NCBI GenBank assembly: GCA_025093555.1
Contig: JAIWNF010000017.1
Coordinates: 124,001 to 188,000 of the forward strand
Length of the DNA stretch: 64,000 bases
Source of the DNA: Circinella umbellata
Taxonomy: Eukaryota; Mucoromycota; Mucoromycetes; Mucorales; Lichtheimiaceae
Reading direction: 5' to 3'
This document shows, piece after piece, positions 44,100 through 57,098 of the stretch. How positions within the stretch are numbered: the first letter of the stretch is position 1; each line of letters starts with the position of its first letter. A program made the position numbers and the translations under genes. Under the pieces are notes generated by a model that saw only the letters and a list, made by a program, of their open reading frames with translations, searched no databases and was not told the origin of the DNA.

Positions 44100-46560
44100 A
44101 TATCGCACTTTTTTACTTATTTGACTTCTCTTGATGTTGCTGTTCTCAGTGCATGTTCTTAAAAATGTCATCAATACATCTACAAGTAATGTCTTCTTCC
44201 ACTAATCTTGACAATTGTTGTTTCCTTTTTTTCTCCAGATCAATACTTTTTAGCTGGCCTCTGATTTCTATATCGTCCTTTACTGCTCTATCCAATAAGT
44301 ATATTATTATTTTTTTCTTTTCACTTGTTCATCCTTATTATTTTTTTCAAGAGAAGCATCGACATATCTTACCATACTAAGCTTTAGTAAAGTATTATTT
44401 GCATTACCACTAGGAATTTTTCATAAAAAATATTCTTCTTATTATCAGCTTTATTCTCTGCTAATTTTTTGTTCTAGTAATTTTTAATTAGTTTCAGTAA
44501 ATACTTGCATTAGAACTAGATTAATCCGATCTCCCTGTCAAGAACTCTAGAAGAATACATACACATTGGTCTTAATAACTCTATCATTCTTGTTGTATGC
44601 GTCATATAGTGCTGATTCAATGTAAATACAGCAACGGAAAGAACTTGTCTACCATTCCTACCTGGATTGCATATTTCTTGTAAATTACAATGCCATGCTT
44701 AAGATTTTTACTTATTAAATAGCATCAATATGTAATAATAAAGCATATAATTTAATTCATCAAATTTTTATTAACCTATAATATATAATGCACTTTACTT
44801 AAATTTCAATATTTTCAACATCAATTCTTGTGAGCTCATATGTAAGTAGTTTTTGGCAAGCATAAACTAGAGCCATTGTTGCTTCTTGCACCTTCTTTAA
44901 TTTTGATCTACTGTAGGTACCACTAATGTTGGTACCATAAGTAATAAAAAATCTTGCCAATCTCTTGCCTGAACCATACCTGATAGTACAGTTTACCAGT
45001 TACCATTAAAAGCTGTGGGGATATTCTGACAAGACCCTCTCATGTTTGTTATTATTTTATTGATATTATCAATTGCAAAAGGACTTATATCACTATTTAA
45101 ATCAAACTTTAAATTGATTAAGTTTAGATACAAATGACCTAATCTATAGTACACTAAATGCATTTCATCCAAAGCATAAAATTCCAGGCCTTTGATTGCC
45201 TTAAACTTCTTCTGTATGAATAAGCTTGGCCTATTCAATCCTGCCTATTTTTTTAAAAAAAAGAATTTAAGAAAGGTATATATAGTAATGTTTCTATCAT
45301 TTAATTTAGTTACTCACCTCCGTCCCTAACATCAGGGATCGCCTTATTCTCTAATGCTCATTTACTCCACTATAATTAATAAAGTAAGTACCATGACCTT
45401 TTTTATTGTGAATGCCTGTAACTGTACAGATCGACATCCAGCTCTATGTGAATGTCCATAATAATGTGCAAGAGAATCAGCTTGCAGCAAATCTTCTATA
45501 GCCAACATGAGATATATTTTTGATGAAACTGTTGTTCTATCTTCAAGTTCTACTTCGATACCATTATCTTCCACTCTTTTTAAATTGTCAAGCAGACAAG
45601 CACTGGTTCCAAATAGCTATCCAAAGTAGCAGGAGGTCATTTACTATTAGTGAGGCATACCTGAACTGTATATTCTTGTTGATATCTATATAAGTAGCAT
45701 AAATGTTAACGCGTTTGGTTAGTCTGCTCTGTTTTTCAAGTACATTTGTTACCACAGTACTCTTATTTGATCTTTCAAACAAGTTTAAATTTTATATTAT
45801 ATAATTGCCTGATTAAAGGATTAAAGTTCAGTATAATAAATTGAATCAATGTCATCGATCGTCTTGTACTTAGATTTTTAAAAGGCGAAAATCCATCAGT
45901 AGCAAGATATACAGCAATATTATACTTATTTTTGAAAAGATGTTTTTTTTTCATGTCTTGATATATGTTCATCAAAAAAAATATTATAAATTCCAGGATG
46001 ATGTATAAACTCATAGCAATAAAGAAGCTTTTTCCTCATATTCTCATCATATAACATACTGTATATGCTATTTGTTACGAAAGTGACAGCATGCTATTTA
46101 CACTTTTGGTTTATAATTATTACTAGTTGTTATAGAATTGAATGTAGCAGAGGTAAAATCTTCATATATAGGTATATTACAAGTTTGACATACTTATTTC
46201 TATAACCACCATGCCTTGAGAGTATGGTCTGATTATAGAACAGCTGGTATCTATTTACACAAACAGTATACCACTCTTGCTCAATAGGGTATATGTCATT
46301 TGGTGCAACTTTTGCACTTCTGTAGGGAGAATATATATGCTTATGATCTATAAGAAGACTTATATCAACTTTATGAAGTATACTGTAATGTTATGATATA
46401 TATGCAAAGATTTAAAAATATTATCTTGCTTTTATCAAATATAGATATGATTTCAGTACTGTAGTCAACGATTTCTTTATAAGTGGCTTGTTTTACACTA
46501 TGTTTGTCAACAATTCGTTTTAATTTTATGCTTAATATTAGCGTTCTTCATCTCATCTGA
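44100..46560 (-). pseudogene. Second CACTA/Plavaka-type transposase relic
   Basis: Decayed minus-strand gene with the order seen in the first CACTA-type transposase: SAKVAPNDIYPIEQEWYTVC near 46290, TCNIPIYEDFTSATFNSITT near 46160, AVYLATDGFSPFKNLSTRRS near 45890, a segment with LEDRTTVSSKIYLMLAIEDL and HSHRAGCRS (45362-45574), GLEFYALDEMHLVYYRLGHL near 45160, and NPGRNGRQVLSVAVFTLNQH near 44640. Stops, shifts and short gaps occur throughout. No terminal repeats or TSD were recognised. It is not the same family copy as 18959-28395, since residues differ widely. Confidence 0.65.
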
Positions 46561-46631
46561 CATCTGCACATCCGATCTGCATCTGCATCTGCAAGTTTGG
46601 ATATGGATGCGGATGGGTGTATCATCCAATC

Positions 46632-47703
46632 TAGGGATCTTAGTACAATCCAGATTTATAAACCGATCTGTTTCTCATACAGATTGGATCGGATTTGGGT
46701 CGGATGTGGATCATAATTCTATAATCCGGATTGTAAACAGATTGAGATCTATGGATCCATTGGATTTTTCTGATCCATCATTATATTATAGAGTAATGGA
46801 TCAAAGTTTTAACAATGCTGTAGTAAGGTATATATATATTCAAATAAAGAAGAGAGTAACTATATTTTACAGAAATTTTAAGTTTTTGTATATTATTATA
46901 TACTTAAATAGAGCAGTTGAAAAGAAAAGTAGTAATGGCTTTAATATAGAAAAAAGATATCTGAAAAGAAAAAAACAAAAATTGAAGATTAAAAAGAGAG
47001 ACTAATGGATTTAATTATTATTTTTATTAATCTAGTAATGATAAAGAGAATTATTAACTTTTATTTGTTGTAAACAGAAAAGGTAAACTTATACCTCTTT
47101 CTTTTCAGCACACTAGAAATTTACTACTTGCCCCCACCAAAAAAAAATCCACGTCATATTATATTTCTACCACAAAAACTTTTTTTTCTGCACCATAACT
47201 TTTTTTTTCACTATAAACTTTTCCACTATAACTTTTTTTTTCCTACTATAACTTTCCCACTATAATTTTTTTAAACTATAACTTTCTTTTCGCATTGTAA
47301 CTTTTTTTCTAGTAGAACCCATTTTCCCACTATAACTTTTTATTACTACAATTTTTTTTTACTACAATTCTTTTTCTATTATAACTTATTTATTTCCTAT
47401 TATGTTTTTCAAACCAAAATAATAAAATCATCTAAAAATAATGCACCTCTGTTACCAATATTTTACTTTTCTTAAACGATCTCAAACGACTACCATACAC
47501 AATCTTGTAAAATACCTTCCCTCATGAAAAAATACTGTGACATCTACTATATAGTCTAAATTTTCATCTAATTGATTCTTTTGCATTACAGATTACGGAT
47601 TCAATCCAGATTTTTACAAACCAGATTCGGATTGTAATTCTCTAATCCATTGACAATCTGAATTTCTGAAAATTCGATCCAGATCGGTCTACTAAGAACC
47701 CTA
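46632..47703. mobile_element. hAT-like non-autonomous element, second copy type
   Basis: Inverted ends TAGGGATCTTAGTA at the left and TAGGGTTCTTAGTA at the right (read inward). Subterminal regions are full of CAGATT/GGATTG-type repeats (46640-46770 and 47590-47695). The length, 1072 bp, is close to the 1068 bp element at 13927-14994. The interior holds a T-rich array of ACTATAACTTTTTT-like units at 47165-47390. An 8 bp TSD was not found. Confidence 0.6.
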
Positions 47704-47887
47704 ATGGAAAGGCACCAGAAAAATAGAAATTATAGCAAAGATAATAAGAGCCACAAATAATAATAATAATAAAAGTAAGACTTGATCATGAAAATAATAA
47801 TGCTCAACTATGGCATGTTCTTACAGTGGGGCTACTATAGACAAAGTAGCTGCCACTTGGGATATTATTTTAGTCGACCCCTCAATT

Positions 47888-48125
47888 TGACATATGGTAG
47901 AGTTTCCCTTGTTGTAGAGTCTGTCAAAAATCAATCAAAAGAAAAAGGTAAAAGTAAAAGTAAAAAGGATAGAAAAGATAAAGATTTAATTATTTTGTGG
48001 TTGAACTTCCCATATTTATACATACTTAAGTGGTCATATGATCACCCAAGGATCTAATTCTAAATCACAAATCACGTGAACCTTTTCTTTGGTCTGACCA
48101 AATGAGACTACCACACAACGTGTCA
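47888..48125 (-). mobile_element. Short LTR, family Z, copy 1
   Basis: Starts TGACATATGGTAGAG and ends CACAACGTGTCA, 238 bp. To its left is GTCGACCCCTCAATT, which read on the minus strand looks like the start of a primer-binding site (compare GGGGGGTCGACC next to the X LTR at 57099). Copy 1 may therefore be the 5' LTR of a truncated minus-strand element. The next LTR follows after AAAT. Confidence 0.75.
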
Positions 48126-48129
48126 AAAT

Positions 48130-48366
48130 TGACACATGGTAGAGTTTCCCTTGTTGTAAAGTCTGTCAAAAATCAATCAAAAGAAAAAGGTAAAAGTAAA
48201 AGTAAAAGGGATAGAAAAGATGAGAATTTATTATTTTGCAGTTGAACCGCCTGTATTTATATGTACTTAAGTGGTAACATGACCACCCAAGGATCAAATT
48301 CTAAATCACGAATCACGTGAACCTTTTCTTTGGTCTGACCAAACGAAACTATCACACAACGTGTCA
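48130..48366 (-). mobile_element. Short solo LTR, family Z, copy 2 (TSD AAAT)
   Basis: 237 bp, starts TGACACATGGTAGAG and ends ACAACGTGTCA. AAAT occurs on both sides (48126-48129, 48367-48370), consistent with a 4 bp TSD. It lies between Z copy 1 and a family Y LTR with no other spacer. Confidence 0.8.
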
Positions 48367-48370
48367 AAAT

Positions 48371-49572
48371 TGACATGTGTGGTGCTTGAATGTGATAAAA
48401 AGTAAGTATAAAAATAAAAGTAAAATAAAATAAAATTTTAAGAAGGAGTAGAATAAAATAAAATAAGATAAAATAAAAGGGTTCAAAGAAGTTACGGGTT
48501 GAGTGTAGTGAAAGTAAAGAGGTAGAAATAGAAAAGAAGATAATAAATAAAATAAAAATAGCACAGTGATTATCCAAATCAACTGTCAAACAAAATCAAT
48601 ACGGAATAAAAATAAATAAAATCAAAAGTAAAGTCAAAGTTACTATCCGGATCGAAAAGATAAAATTCGTCCTTTCTTTATTGTTTAAGGCGACGCCTTA
48701 TATATCTTTCAAAAATCAATTTAAAAATAATAGTTCTCTAATAACTATTCTACAGTAAAAATGATGCAATCGTTTTCAAGAAAAATAAAAGTACGGGATA
48801 AGAATAAGAGTAAAGACAACAAGATAAATGAGATAAGGTATAAATGAGGATAATAGAAAGGAAATTACATGAAAAATATAAAATTGACAGTATGATAATG
48901 TGATAATAGTAATATTATCGAGGAGGATAAAGGTAGATAAACGCGAATGATGGATATAGAGAGTGTGTAAGGATTAAGAGGTTAATGACAACAAGATAGA
49001 GAAATATAAGATAGAAAAATATTAATAATAATAATGAACATAGAGTAAAATATGAAGATATTATCATGAGTATACGGGATCATGATATTTCGATAAAAAG
49101 AAAAATAAGTGAACGCATAAAATAAGATAAGGGAAAAGGAAGTAGTTGACAACAAGAAAATATGACAATAAAATGGATAGGATGATAACGAAAATAGTAA
49201 ATAGATAAAAAGGAAATTATAAATACCGATCAAACGTGTAAGAATAAAGAAGTATGAAAATGGTAGAGATAAAAATAAAATAAGAATAATGCAAGAGTGC
49301 ACGGATAACGAAAAAGGAATAATAAAGATAATAACAAAAAATAACAAAATGTTAATAAAATAATATAATCGATAAAGTAAAGAAAGGTAGAAAAGAAATA
49401 AATGATAACGGATTGAGGTGATGGGTTTTGATAGACAGAAAAGGGAATAGTATGATTGACTACGGAAGAATAAATTTTCCATCCGAGCCAATCAAGAACA
49501 GAAAAGAGATTCTAGGTCTAGACCTTTGTTGTTAAGTGTGTGAGGCCGGGAAATACACCACACAACGTGTCA
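48371..49572 (-). mobile_element. Solo LTR, family Y, copy 1
   Basis: 1202 bp, TGACATGTGTGGTGCTTG to CACACAACGTGTCA. Collinear with the Y LTR at 58329-59527 by eye. The flanking sequence on the right (AATTGTCAGATCC) has no polypurine tract or pol sequence, so no Y internal region is attached. Its long uninterrupted minus-strand frames (for example 48982-49491) are compositional and not genes. Confidence 0.75.
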
Positions 49573-50244
49573 AATTGTCAGATCCGTTGTAAATTTATAT
49601 GACTAATCGCCGCACCTTAACGTTAATAGTAATAACCAGGATTTTCGGTAGATGAAACACAATAAATTATGCCACAAGGGAAATGATTATAAAGAAGGTG
49701 AGGAAGTAAAATAAGAAACAAGTAGACTAATTGATAATTCCGTTCATAAGTTCGTTTATTCGTTAATTGATTTTTTTTATTATTATTATTTTGAATGGTA
49801 TTTATATAAAAACAAAAATAAAAATAATAATATTTTCAAATAAGAATGTGAAACGATAATATTATCAAATAATAATATTATGCAAAACCGCATGATCGTT
49901 ATCATGCTAATATATAAGAAATAACGAAAATCAAAATAAATTAAAACAGAATATTGATCTATATGATCAATGAGAAGCAATACAATAATAATAAATTATA
50001 GATCATTAAAATGATCTTCCATAATATCATAAAAGAGAACGATATTAAAAATGGGAGGGAAACGTGGAAGGTAATAATAATAAATTATATAAATGTGGAT
50101 AGGGGGCAAAAGGCACAACGGGTAAATACGTTAGGCAGAAGTATTTACCCGGCGACGACCCGGATTCCTGGGTTGGAATCGTCGCTTCGCCGTCACGTTT
50201 GAAGCTGACGCGGAACTAGGAGTAAAACCCGCTTCAGACGCGAC
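49573..50244. other. Spacer between LTR clusters with a GC-rich, hairpin-rich block
   Basis: The first 520 bp are AT-rich and empty. The block at about 50098-50243 is far richer in G and C and contains several perfect stems: GGGTAAATAC with GTATTTACCC (11 nt loop), GCGACG/ATTCC with GGAAT/CGTCGC, CGTCA with TGACG, and GAAGC with GCTTC. No known RNA family was recognised. It abuts the TSD of element X. Confidence 0.5.
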
Positions 50245-50248
50245 AAAA

Positions 50249-51233
50249 TGACACATGTGGTGCTTTGATGTGGTAAAATATAGGTAAGGAAAAGAAAATA
50301 AAAAAAAGGATAAAAGGGATTACAAAAATAAGAGAATACGAATATGTGGGTTCAAAGAAGTTACGGGTTGAATGTAGGGTAAATAAGATGTATATTAAAA
50401 GGGAAAAATGAGTAAAAAGAGATATAACCGAGATTATCCAAAAATCTCCCTATTGCTTTTCAGAAAATATCAAAATAAAATAAAATAAAATAAAATTTAA
50501 CCAAAAGTTATGGTACTGGAGCGAAAGAGCAAAATTCCTCCCGTTTATTCAATGCAATTCTAACTTATAAATAATGACAAATTCTTCTTTCTCAAGAAGG
50601 TCAAGGAAAATAATTGGTACATCTTCTAATTCTAACGTACAACTAGTAGCGGGATATAATGAATAAGGGAGGGGTTCTAATGCGGATAAGAGAATGACAT
50701 GACGACAAGAGACAACGGATAATGTATAATAATCAAAAGAGGAAATAAAAGAATAAAGAGAAACATATAAATTAGATCATAACCAGATCCTTCGATCGGT
50801 AATAGGAAAATTGACGACAAGAAAGAAATAATAGAAATCAAGGAATAATAAGAATTATAAGAATGAGGTAGTTATGATGAATAAAAAAAAAGGAAAATAA
50901 AAATATCAGACAAACGATGGAAGGTTTTCGGGGAGAGGCAAATTAGAAATTGATAGAAGAAAATAATGACAGAAAAGAAAATATAGAGATGACGCTAATA
51001 AAAATCATAAAAATGAATAACTCAGAGGGGAAAAGATGGAAGGAATAACAATTAAGTTTAAAGAAGTAATTAGAAATGGGGGGGGTGATTATGGTTTATG
51101 GTAAATAAAAGAAGAGGGGAGAAGATCGTTGGATGGGGTGAAAGTTCAACTGCCAGAGCCAATCGAATTGCGATAAAATTGAGAATAAAAATAAAAGTGT
51201 ATGAGGCCTGAAAACCTCACACACTCCGTGTCA
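50249..51233 (-). repeat. 3' LTR of element X
   Basis: TGACACATGTGGTGCTTTG to CACACTCCGTGTCA. The polypurine tract lies immediately to the right (CCTCCCACC on the plus strand). Differs from the 5' LTR at only a few positions by eye. Confidence 0.9.
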
Positions 51234-51350
51234 ATACCTCCCACCAGGCCGATATACCACTTGAGAAGAAAAAAAAATGAAATAAGGATGATAATAAAAA
51301 AAAAATCATAGAAATAAAATAAAAAGGTAATAATAATAATAGAAAGAGGT

Positions 51351-52679
51351 TTAATCTTCACGCCTATGATCGATCCAAGCTTGATATTGGCCCATTGCCC
51401 TTTTTACTTGGACTTCAGGAATCATCGTTCGATTCTCGACGAATGCTTTTAAGTTATCGCCGTTTACTGCCGCAGTTAGACGCCTTGGATTTGGGCCTTC
51501 CAAATAATAAGTACCATTCTTTCCGACACCAATAACGACCATTGGACCTAACCACTTGTCACTGAATTTTCCTTAGGGGAGTTTATCCCTCATCAGGACC
51601 TGCTCACCTACTCTGAACGGCCTTCGAAATTCCACCCTTCGGTCGTACAAGATTTTGTCTTTCCTTTTTCGTTCTTTGGCCTTTTCCCTGGCTTCTTCTC
51701 GTAATTGACCCGTCATATGTTCGATGACCTTGATACGGCTTATTATTTCCTCCGTTAATTCGCCTTCCACGAAATCCGTTCTCGGACCAATCCAAGTAGC
51801 TGGTGTATGTAATTCGTATCCAAAAAGTAATTTGGCTGGCGACAGCCCCGTTGCATCATTAGGCATCGTCCTAATCGCGAGCAAAGCATGCCCTAGATAC
51901 TTTTCCCAGTCTTTTTCTTGTCCTTCTTCGCGAGCTAGTTTGGCAATAGTTTGTATTAATCCCTGATTCATTCTCTCGCAGAGACCGTTCACTTGTGCTC
52001 CTGCCGAAGTTGCCATAACGTGGCGACATCCTAAGCCTTTTAGGAACTCTCGAATGTATATTGATTTAAAATTTGAACCTCTGTCTATTAATAAATATTG
52101 AGGGACACCAAACATTTGGATTAAATGTGTAAATAAAAAGTCCGCCGTAGTTTCTTCATTTATATTATCGACTATGGCAGCGATAGGCCAATGAGTCAGA
52201 TAATCTATTGCAACTAAGAGATAACGCGGTGGTTTTCCTTCATAGTGTATAGGGCCAACTGCATCGCAACCCACCATAAAAAAGGGATCTTCAGGAGTAT
52301 CAATAGGTTTAGCAGGGTTAAAACGGTTCCTTTTTACCCTGGCTCGGAATTGATATGTATTACATCCTTGAACGAAAGATCGTACTTTTTCGAAAAGACC
52401 AGGACCAGTATAAGCCAACTTAAGTCGACGCCATGTGTTGTTAACGCCGAAATGACCTTCGATGTGGACTGCGTGGATTACATCGTTCGCCATACCTTCA
52501 TGTAGTAATTCAACACCTCGTAACGATGGGTTTTCTGTTCTCTGGTAAAGTTTACCATCTGCTAACATGTATTGTTTTGCGTGGAAACGTATTTTCCTTT
52601 TAATTTCTTTAGTAGAATCAAGGGGATATCTTTTTCGCGAAAGATAATGAACGATTGATAAATAAAAGGGATATTCCAT
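51351..52679 (-). pseudogene. Integrase of element X, separate ORF with one in-frame stop
   Basis: Starts MEYPFYLSIVHYL at 52677-52679. The N-terminal zinc-binding region has HIEGHFG and FVQGCNTYQ; the second Cys of the usual C-x2-C pair is Tyr. The catalytic core has Asp in VGCDAVGPIH, Asp in LIDRGSNFKS and Glu in QVNGLCERMNQ, with 35 residues between the last two. A TAA at about 51573 follows MRDKLP, and the frame continues through GKFSDKWLGPMVVIGVGKNG, a GPY/F-like C-terminal module, to 51351. No chromodomain is seen after it. This ORF is separated by 660 bp from the RNase H ORF, which ends in its own stop. Confidence 0.85.
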
Positions 52680-53339
52680 TATGAAATAAATAAAAAAAAG
52701 AGATGAATAGAATATAAGTGAAATGGATAAATAAAAAAAAATTGATTAAGAAAAATAGGAAATAGTAAAACGATTATATATAAAAAAAAAGGTATTGAAA
52801 GAATAAAGAAAAAGAAATTGTGAACAGGATGAAAAGGAAATATAGTCTATAATATAAGAGAAAAATAAAAATGAATAAAAAAAATAAACAATATAATTTT
52901 AATTGCGAACCATAAAAAGATCTGACAGAAAAAAAATATTATTGGACTTCAATGCGAAAAGTTTTTTTTTTTAAGGAAAGTAGAGAAAGCGAAAGAGAGT
53001 CCTCGTTCATAATTTATTTTGAAGTTTAATTTATAGAAAAAGAAGAAATAAAAAGATAATTGTTCTATTCTAAATGATTGTCATAAAGTATTCTTCTAGA
53101 AGGAGAAGAAGGCATAAATTCCTGTCGTCAATTTGAAAGGGAAGGTTGTACAAAAAAAAGGAGGTTAAAAGTTAAGATAATAGAAGGAAAGAAAAAGGAA
53201 CGTAAGGTTATTCCTGAAATGGAATGCAAAGATTCGAAGAGAAATAAAGAAAAATAAAAATAAAATAAAAAAAAAAAGGAAGGCAAATAAAATAAAACAA
53301 AAAAAAATATAATATAAATTCTATAATGACGATAATAAG
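52680..53339. other. A-rich spacer between RNase H and integrase ORFs of element X
   Basis: Non-coding, A-rich on the plus strand. A similar spacer of about 780 bp occupies the same position in element Y (59780-60560), and blocks such as GAAAGAGAGTCCTCGTTCAT are shared. Shared sequence in two diverged elements suggests a function, perhaps splicing or internal initiation for the integrase. Confidence 0.6.
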
Positions 53340-55976
53340 CTACAAGAGTCTTGATAATGCATCGGCTGGGTTGTTTTCACCTTTAATATATTCTATCTTG
53401 AAATTGAATTCCATGAGCGCTGCTGACCATCTTTGAATTTTGGGACTTGGAGGTTTATTGTGCGGACCAAAAATAAAATGGAGACATGAATGGTCTGTTC
53501 GCACCAAGAATTCTCTACCCGCCAAGTAGTGTCGGTATTTATCGCACGCCCAAACTAAAGCTAGAGCTTCTAAATGAGTTGCGCCATAAGTTTTCTCGGC
53601 ACCACGAACGACACGCGAAGCAAAAGCAACGATCGTTTCTTGTCCACCGTCAATAGGTACTTGTGATAATATAGCTGATAGACCTTGACTTGATGCATCT
53701 GTAGTAAGAATTTGCTTTTGGTGCCAGTCGGGAAATGAAAGAATTGGTGGCTGTGTTAAAGCCTGCTTTAATGCCAAGAAAGACTTTTCCTGCTCTTTTT
53801 CCCACAAAAATTCATTTTGTTTTTTCAATAATCGTGTCAATGGTTCCGCCATTTCAGCATATAATGGAACAAACCTACGGTAAAAGCCAGCCATACCCAA
53901 CATGGAACGAACCCCTTTTCTGTCTGTAGGCGCCTTCATCGACAAAAGTTTTTCGACATTCTTCTTATTAGGTTTGACACCAGCATGTGAAACAACATGC
54001 CTGAGATACTCTACCTTTTGGACGGCGAATACGCACTTTTCCAAACGTAACCGTAGATTCACCGCATGACATGCGTCAAACACCAACTGTAAATGGCGAC
54101 AATGTTCCTCCAGAGAACACGAATAAACAATAATATCATCGATAAATACTTGTACAAAATCACCAATATACGACGATAACAACATAGTCATCATACGCTG
54201 AAAAGTTGCTGCAGCAGACGCCAAACCGAAAGGCATTACATTTAATACATAAGTACTAGCTGAACAAATGAACCCCGTTTTTTCTACCGAGTCATCGGCC
54301 ATCTTTACCTGCCAATAACCCTGTGCAGCGTCCAACGTAGAAAAATATTTTGGAGAACCGTTACTGGCCAGAGAACTCAACAAGGTATCAATGTGAGGCA
54401 ACGGGAAATTTTCGACAACAGATTGTTTATTTAAAGATCGATAATCGACGACGAGTCGCAACTTGCCATTCCCTTTCTTACAAAAAATACGGGGGAGGTA
54501 TAACGGCCGGAAGATGGACAGATGAGACCCAGTTCGAGCATTGTTTTAATTTCCTCGCGTAAGTGTGTTTCTTCCTCCCAAGACAGACGAAAGGGTTTTG
54601 AACGGATGGGGGTGTCAGTGGTGGTGGGGATGTGATGTTCGATAGTTGTCACCCGACCTAACCTACTATTTTCAAAAAATACATCTTGAAATTGGTTCAA
54701 CAACGATTTCAATTCTCTTGGTTCATTTTCGGCTCTTGATTTGCCTTCTTCTATGCCCTTGATTCCTTGTATTTCTTCGGTATAAAATTTTAAATCCAAA
54801 TGATCATCTTGTTTTGATTTCTCTTTAATTAATGGTTTATTATCATTCTTTAGGTCTACCACGACTGCAAAAACTTCTTTGGAAAATTGTTTATTTTCGT
54901 CTCTTTGTCCTTGTTAGTATTAGGTTGATCGGCGTGTAATTCAACCCACCCATGCCCTTTCTTGGTAGGGATAACGATACTTGATTGTTCGATCCTTGGT
55001 GTAATATTATAAGCTCGGAACCACGTCATACCTAGGAGGCAAAGATCCCGATTACTTGATGATTCAACACACATGTGTTCAGTCGTAATTTACCGGCCAC
55101 CCTAATTGGTACATCTTTGACGATCTCGCAGGTTCGATCAGATTCATCGTCCATTGTTGACACGCGAGACGGTCTCCACTTGGTTTTAGTTTTAATTTTT
55201 CTACCAACGAACGACTTATGACCGATACCTTGCACCTGAATCGAAGACGGCTTGGACCACTTGACCATTTATTACAATAGGACCGGCAAAGGTATGCTTT
55301 TCTTCATATTTTCCAAACTGTATGGATAATTATATTCGGTATCGTCGAATCATAGTCTTCTTGATGTTTATTAATATTGTCATTCTCATACGTAGATGCC
55401 TCGGACCATGTACTGTCCCAATCTGTGCCTTCATTGCTTGATATACTACTGTCACTATCTTCTGAATCACGTCTAAAACGTTCACTTCCATTGCTTGACC
55501 CGCTTGGGTTTATTCTGGTTTTGCGGCCATGCAAAAATTTGAGACCGTCCCGTACGTCTGCATACGCCTTTTTGTCTAAAGCCAACCATTGCGCGACACT
55601 TAACCCTGAATCGATGTCCTTTAGCCTCTCCCAAATGTCTGGCTCGACGAGTTCAACAGGCAATTTCCTTGGTGATTGTCTTGTCCTAGTTTCTTGGTAT
55701 TTTTCGATGAAGACGCCTGTTCTTGTAGTAATGGCAATTTGAAGGAAGTGTTTGCAGGTCTTTTTCCGCCGCGCACATTGGTGACCAATGAAGTACCGGA
55801 TGCAGCTCTTTTTGCTGGCCTAAAGCGTACACCTCTGCCGTCTCGACGAGATTAACGTTCGTCTCCTTGTTATTGTTTGATTTATAATGCGATTGATCGT
55901 TGTGGAAATTATTGTTGCTAAGCTGGTTGTTAGCGAAACGATTGTTACTTGAGGTATTTTCTTGTTTTCTTGGCAT
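53340..55976 (-). pseudogene. Protease, reverse transcriptase and RNase H of element X, frameshifted
   Basis: An RT to RNase H stretch is open from 54461 to 53340: LRLVVDYRSLNKQSVVENFP, QGYWQVKM, FGLASAAATFQRMM, the polymerase motif VFIDDIIVYS, then ILTTDASSQGLSAILS and TDHSCLHFIFGPHNKPP of RNase H, ending NPADALSRLL and TAG. Upstream, the RT entry SSGRYTSPVFFVRKG (54431-54862), the protease region near 55032-55268 and a Ser/Asp-rich linker are in different frames, so at least four shifts are present. In the RT, YLRHVVSHAG has Arg where YLGH is usual. Confidence 0.85.
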
Positions 55977-56099
55977 ATTATTTTGATTCCTTTGTTGATT
56001 ATTGTAATTTTTAATTGAGTTATGGTGATTGTTTGATTATTATATTGATTGTTCGATTGAATATCCTTCGCGGGTGTATTATTCTTTGGGATGGCAGTA

Positions 56100-56958
56100 T
56101 CACCCATTACTGGCGCCGTTGCCATTTCCCTGGTTATCATTATTCTGGAATTGTTGTATCTTTATACAACGACTTGAAATATGGCCTTCTTCGCCGCAGT
56201 TCCAACATTTCGGTGGGCCTCGAGGTGGATTATTTGGCGGGGATGTCCGAGTAGTTTGTGAACCCAATTGTAATTGGAGTGACCTGAGACTATCTGCTAC
56301 TTGGGACAGTAGCGAGTGGGTCTGCGATACGGAGTCTTCTGGGTTAATACTTGTGACTGTAGATGGAGGGATACCAATAGATATTCCGAGACTGCCCTGT
56401 TTTACTTGGTTGGACATTTTATTTTGACCATGGAGGTACTTCTTTTGCGCGTTTTCGATACGAACGGCCTTGTTCACTGCTTCCTTCCATGACATAGAGA
56501 CGCCTGATTCTTCTATATGATACGCAATGTGCGGTTCGATTGCTCGGGTGAAATATCGCACCTGGAATATTTCATCGATGGGCCAACCAACGAGAATAAT
56601 TCTTGCAACTTATAAGCGACGTTTTCCACCGATTCACCATTATTTTGTTTAACGGCTTCGATTTTTGACCACCAAGATTTGCAGTGTTCCGCCGAGATGA
56701 ACCTAGCTTTGAAACTTTTTCGAAATGTTCCCAAGTTACGACCGTATCTTCGAGAGGCACCCACCAGAGCTCTGCTTGTCCGGTCAAGTTTGACGCCGCG
56801 ATTAATAAAACTTCCTCATCAGAGAAATTACCCCTTAGCCAGAGACGTTTGACCTTGCGTAGCCAGACCATAGGATTTTCATCCACCTTAGTACCAGAGA
56901 AAGGACCAGGGGATGAAATGAATTTAAAAATCTTGTTATTAACGGCGTGTTCCGACAT
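56100..56958 (-). pseudogene. Gag of element X, frameshifted
   Basis: Starts MSEHAVNNKIFKFISSPGPF at 56956-56958. The capsid-like region (NPMVWLRKVKRLWLRGNF, LTGQAELWW) shifts frame near 56740 to FKARFISAEHCKSWWSKIEA and again near 56560 to IEPHIAYHIEESGVSMSW. A zinc knuckle CWNCGEEGHISSRC (C-x2-C-x4-H-x4-C) lies near 56190, followed by an Asn/Gly-rich tail. The order matches Ty3/gypsy gag proteins and aligns with the Y gag at 63256-64000. Confidence 0.85.
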
Positions 56959-57098
56959 AGCTCCGAAAAGATAAAAAGGTAATGAAGAGAAAAGGTAATG
57001 TATATAGAGGTGAGAAAGAACTTTTTAAAGAGAATGGTAGTAAGCTGGCACGACACGATTTCCTTCTTGATATATAGATCCCGGTCGACCCCCCAATT

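Noticed and set aside
48982..49491. 169-codon minus-strand frame in the Y LTR, with its counterpart at 58940-59257
   Set aside because: Low-complexity translation (Phe, Leu, Ile, Ser, Tyr) in LTR sequence, not conserved as a frame between the two LTR copies.
48130..49572. A single compound LTR made of Z plus Y
   Set aside because: Z copy 2 has its own AAAT on both sides, and the Z-Y junctions differ between the two clusters (AAAT versus AAAATA).
50120..50215. tRNA gene in the GC-rich block
   Set aside because: Stems are present but no D-arm, anticodon arm and T-arm set with a GTTCRA box could be laid out.
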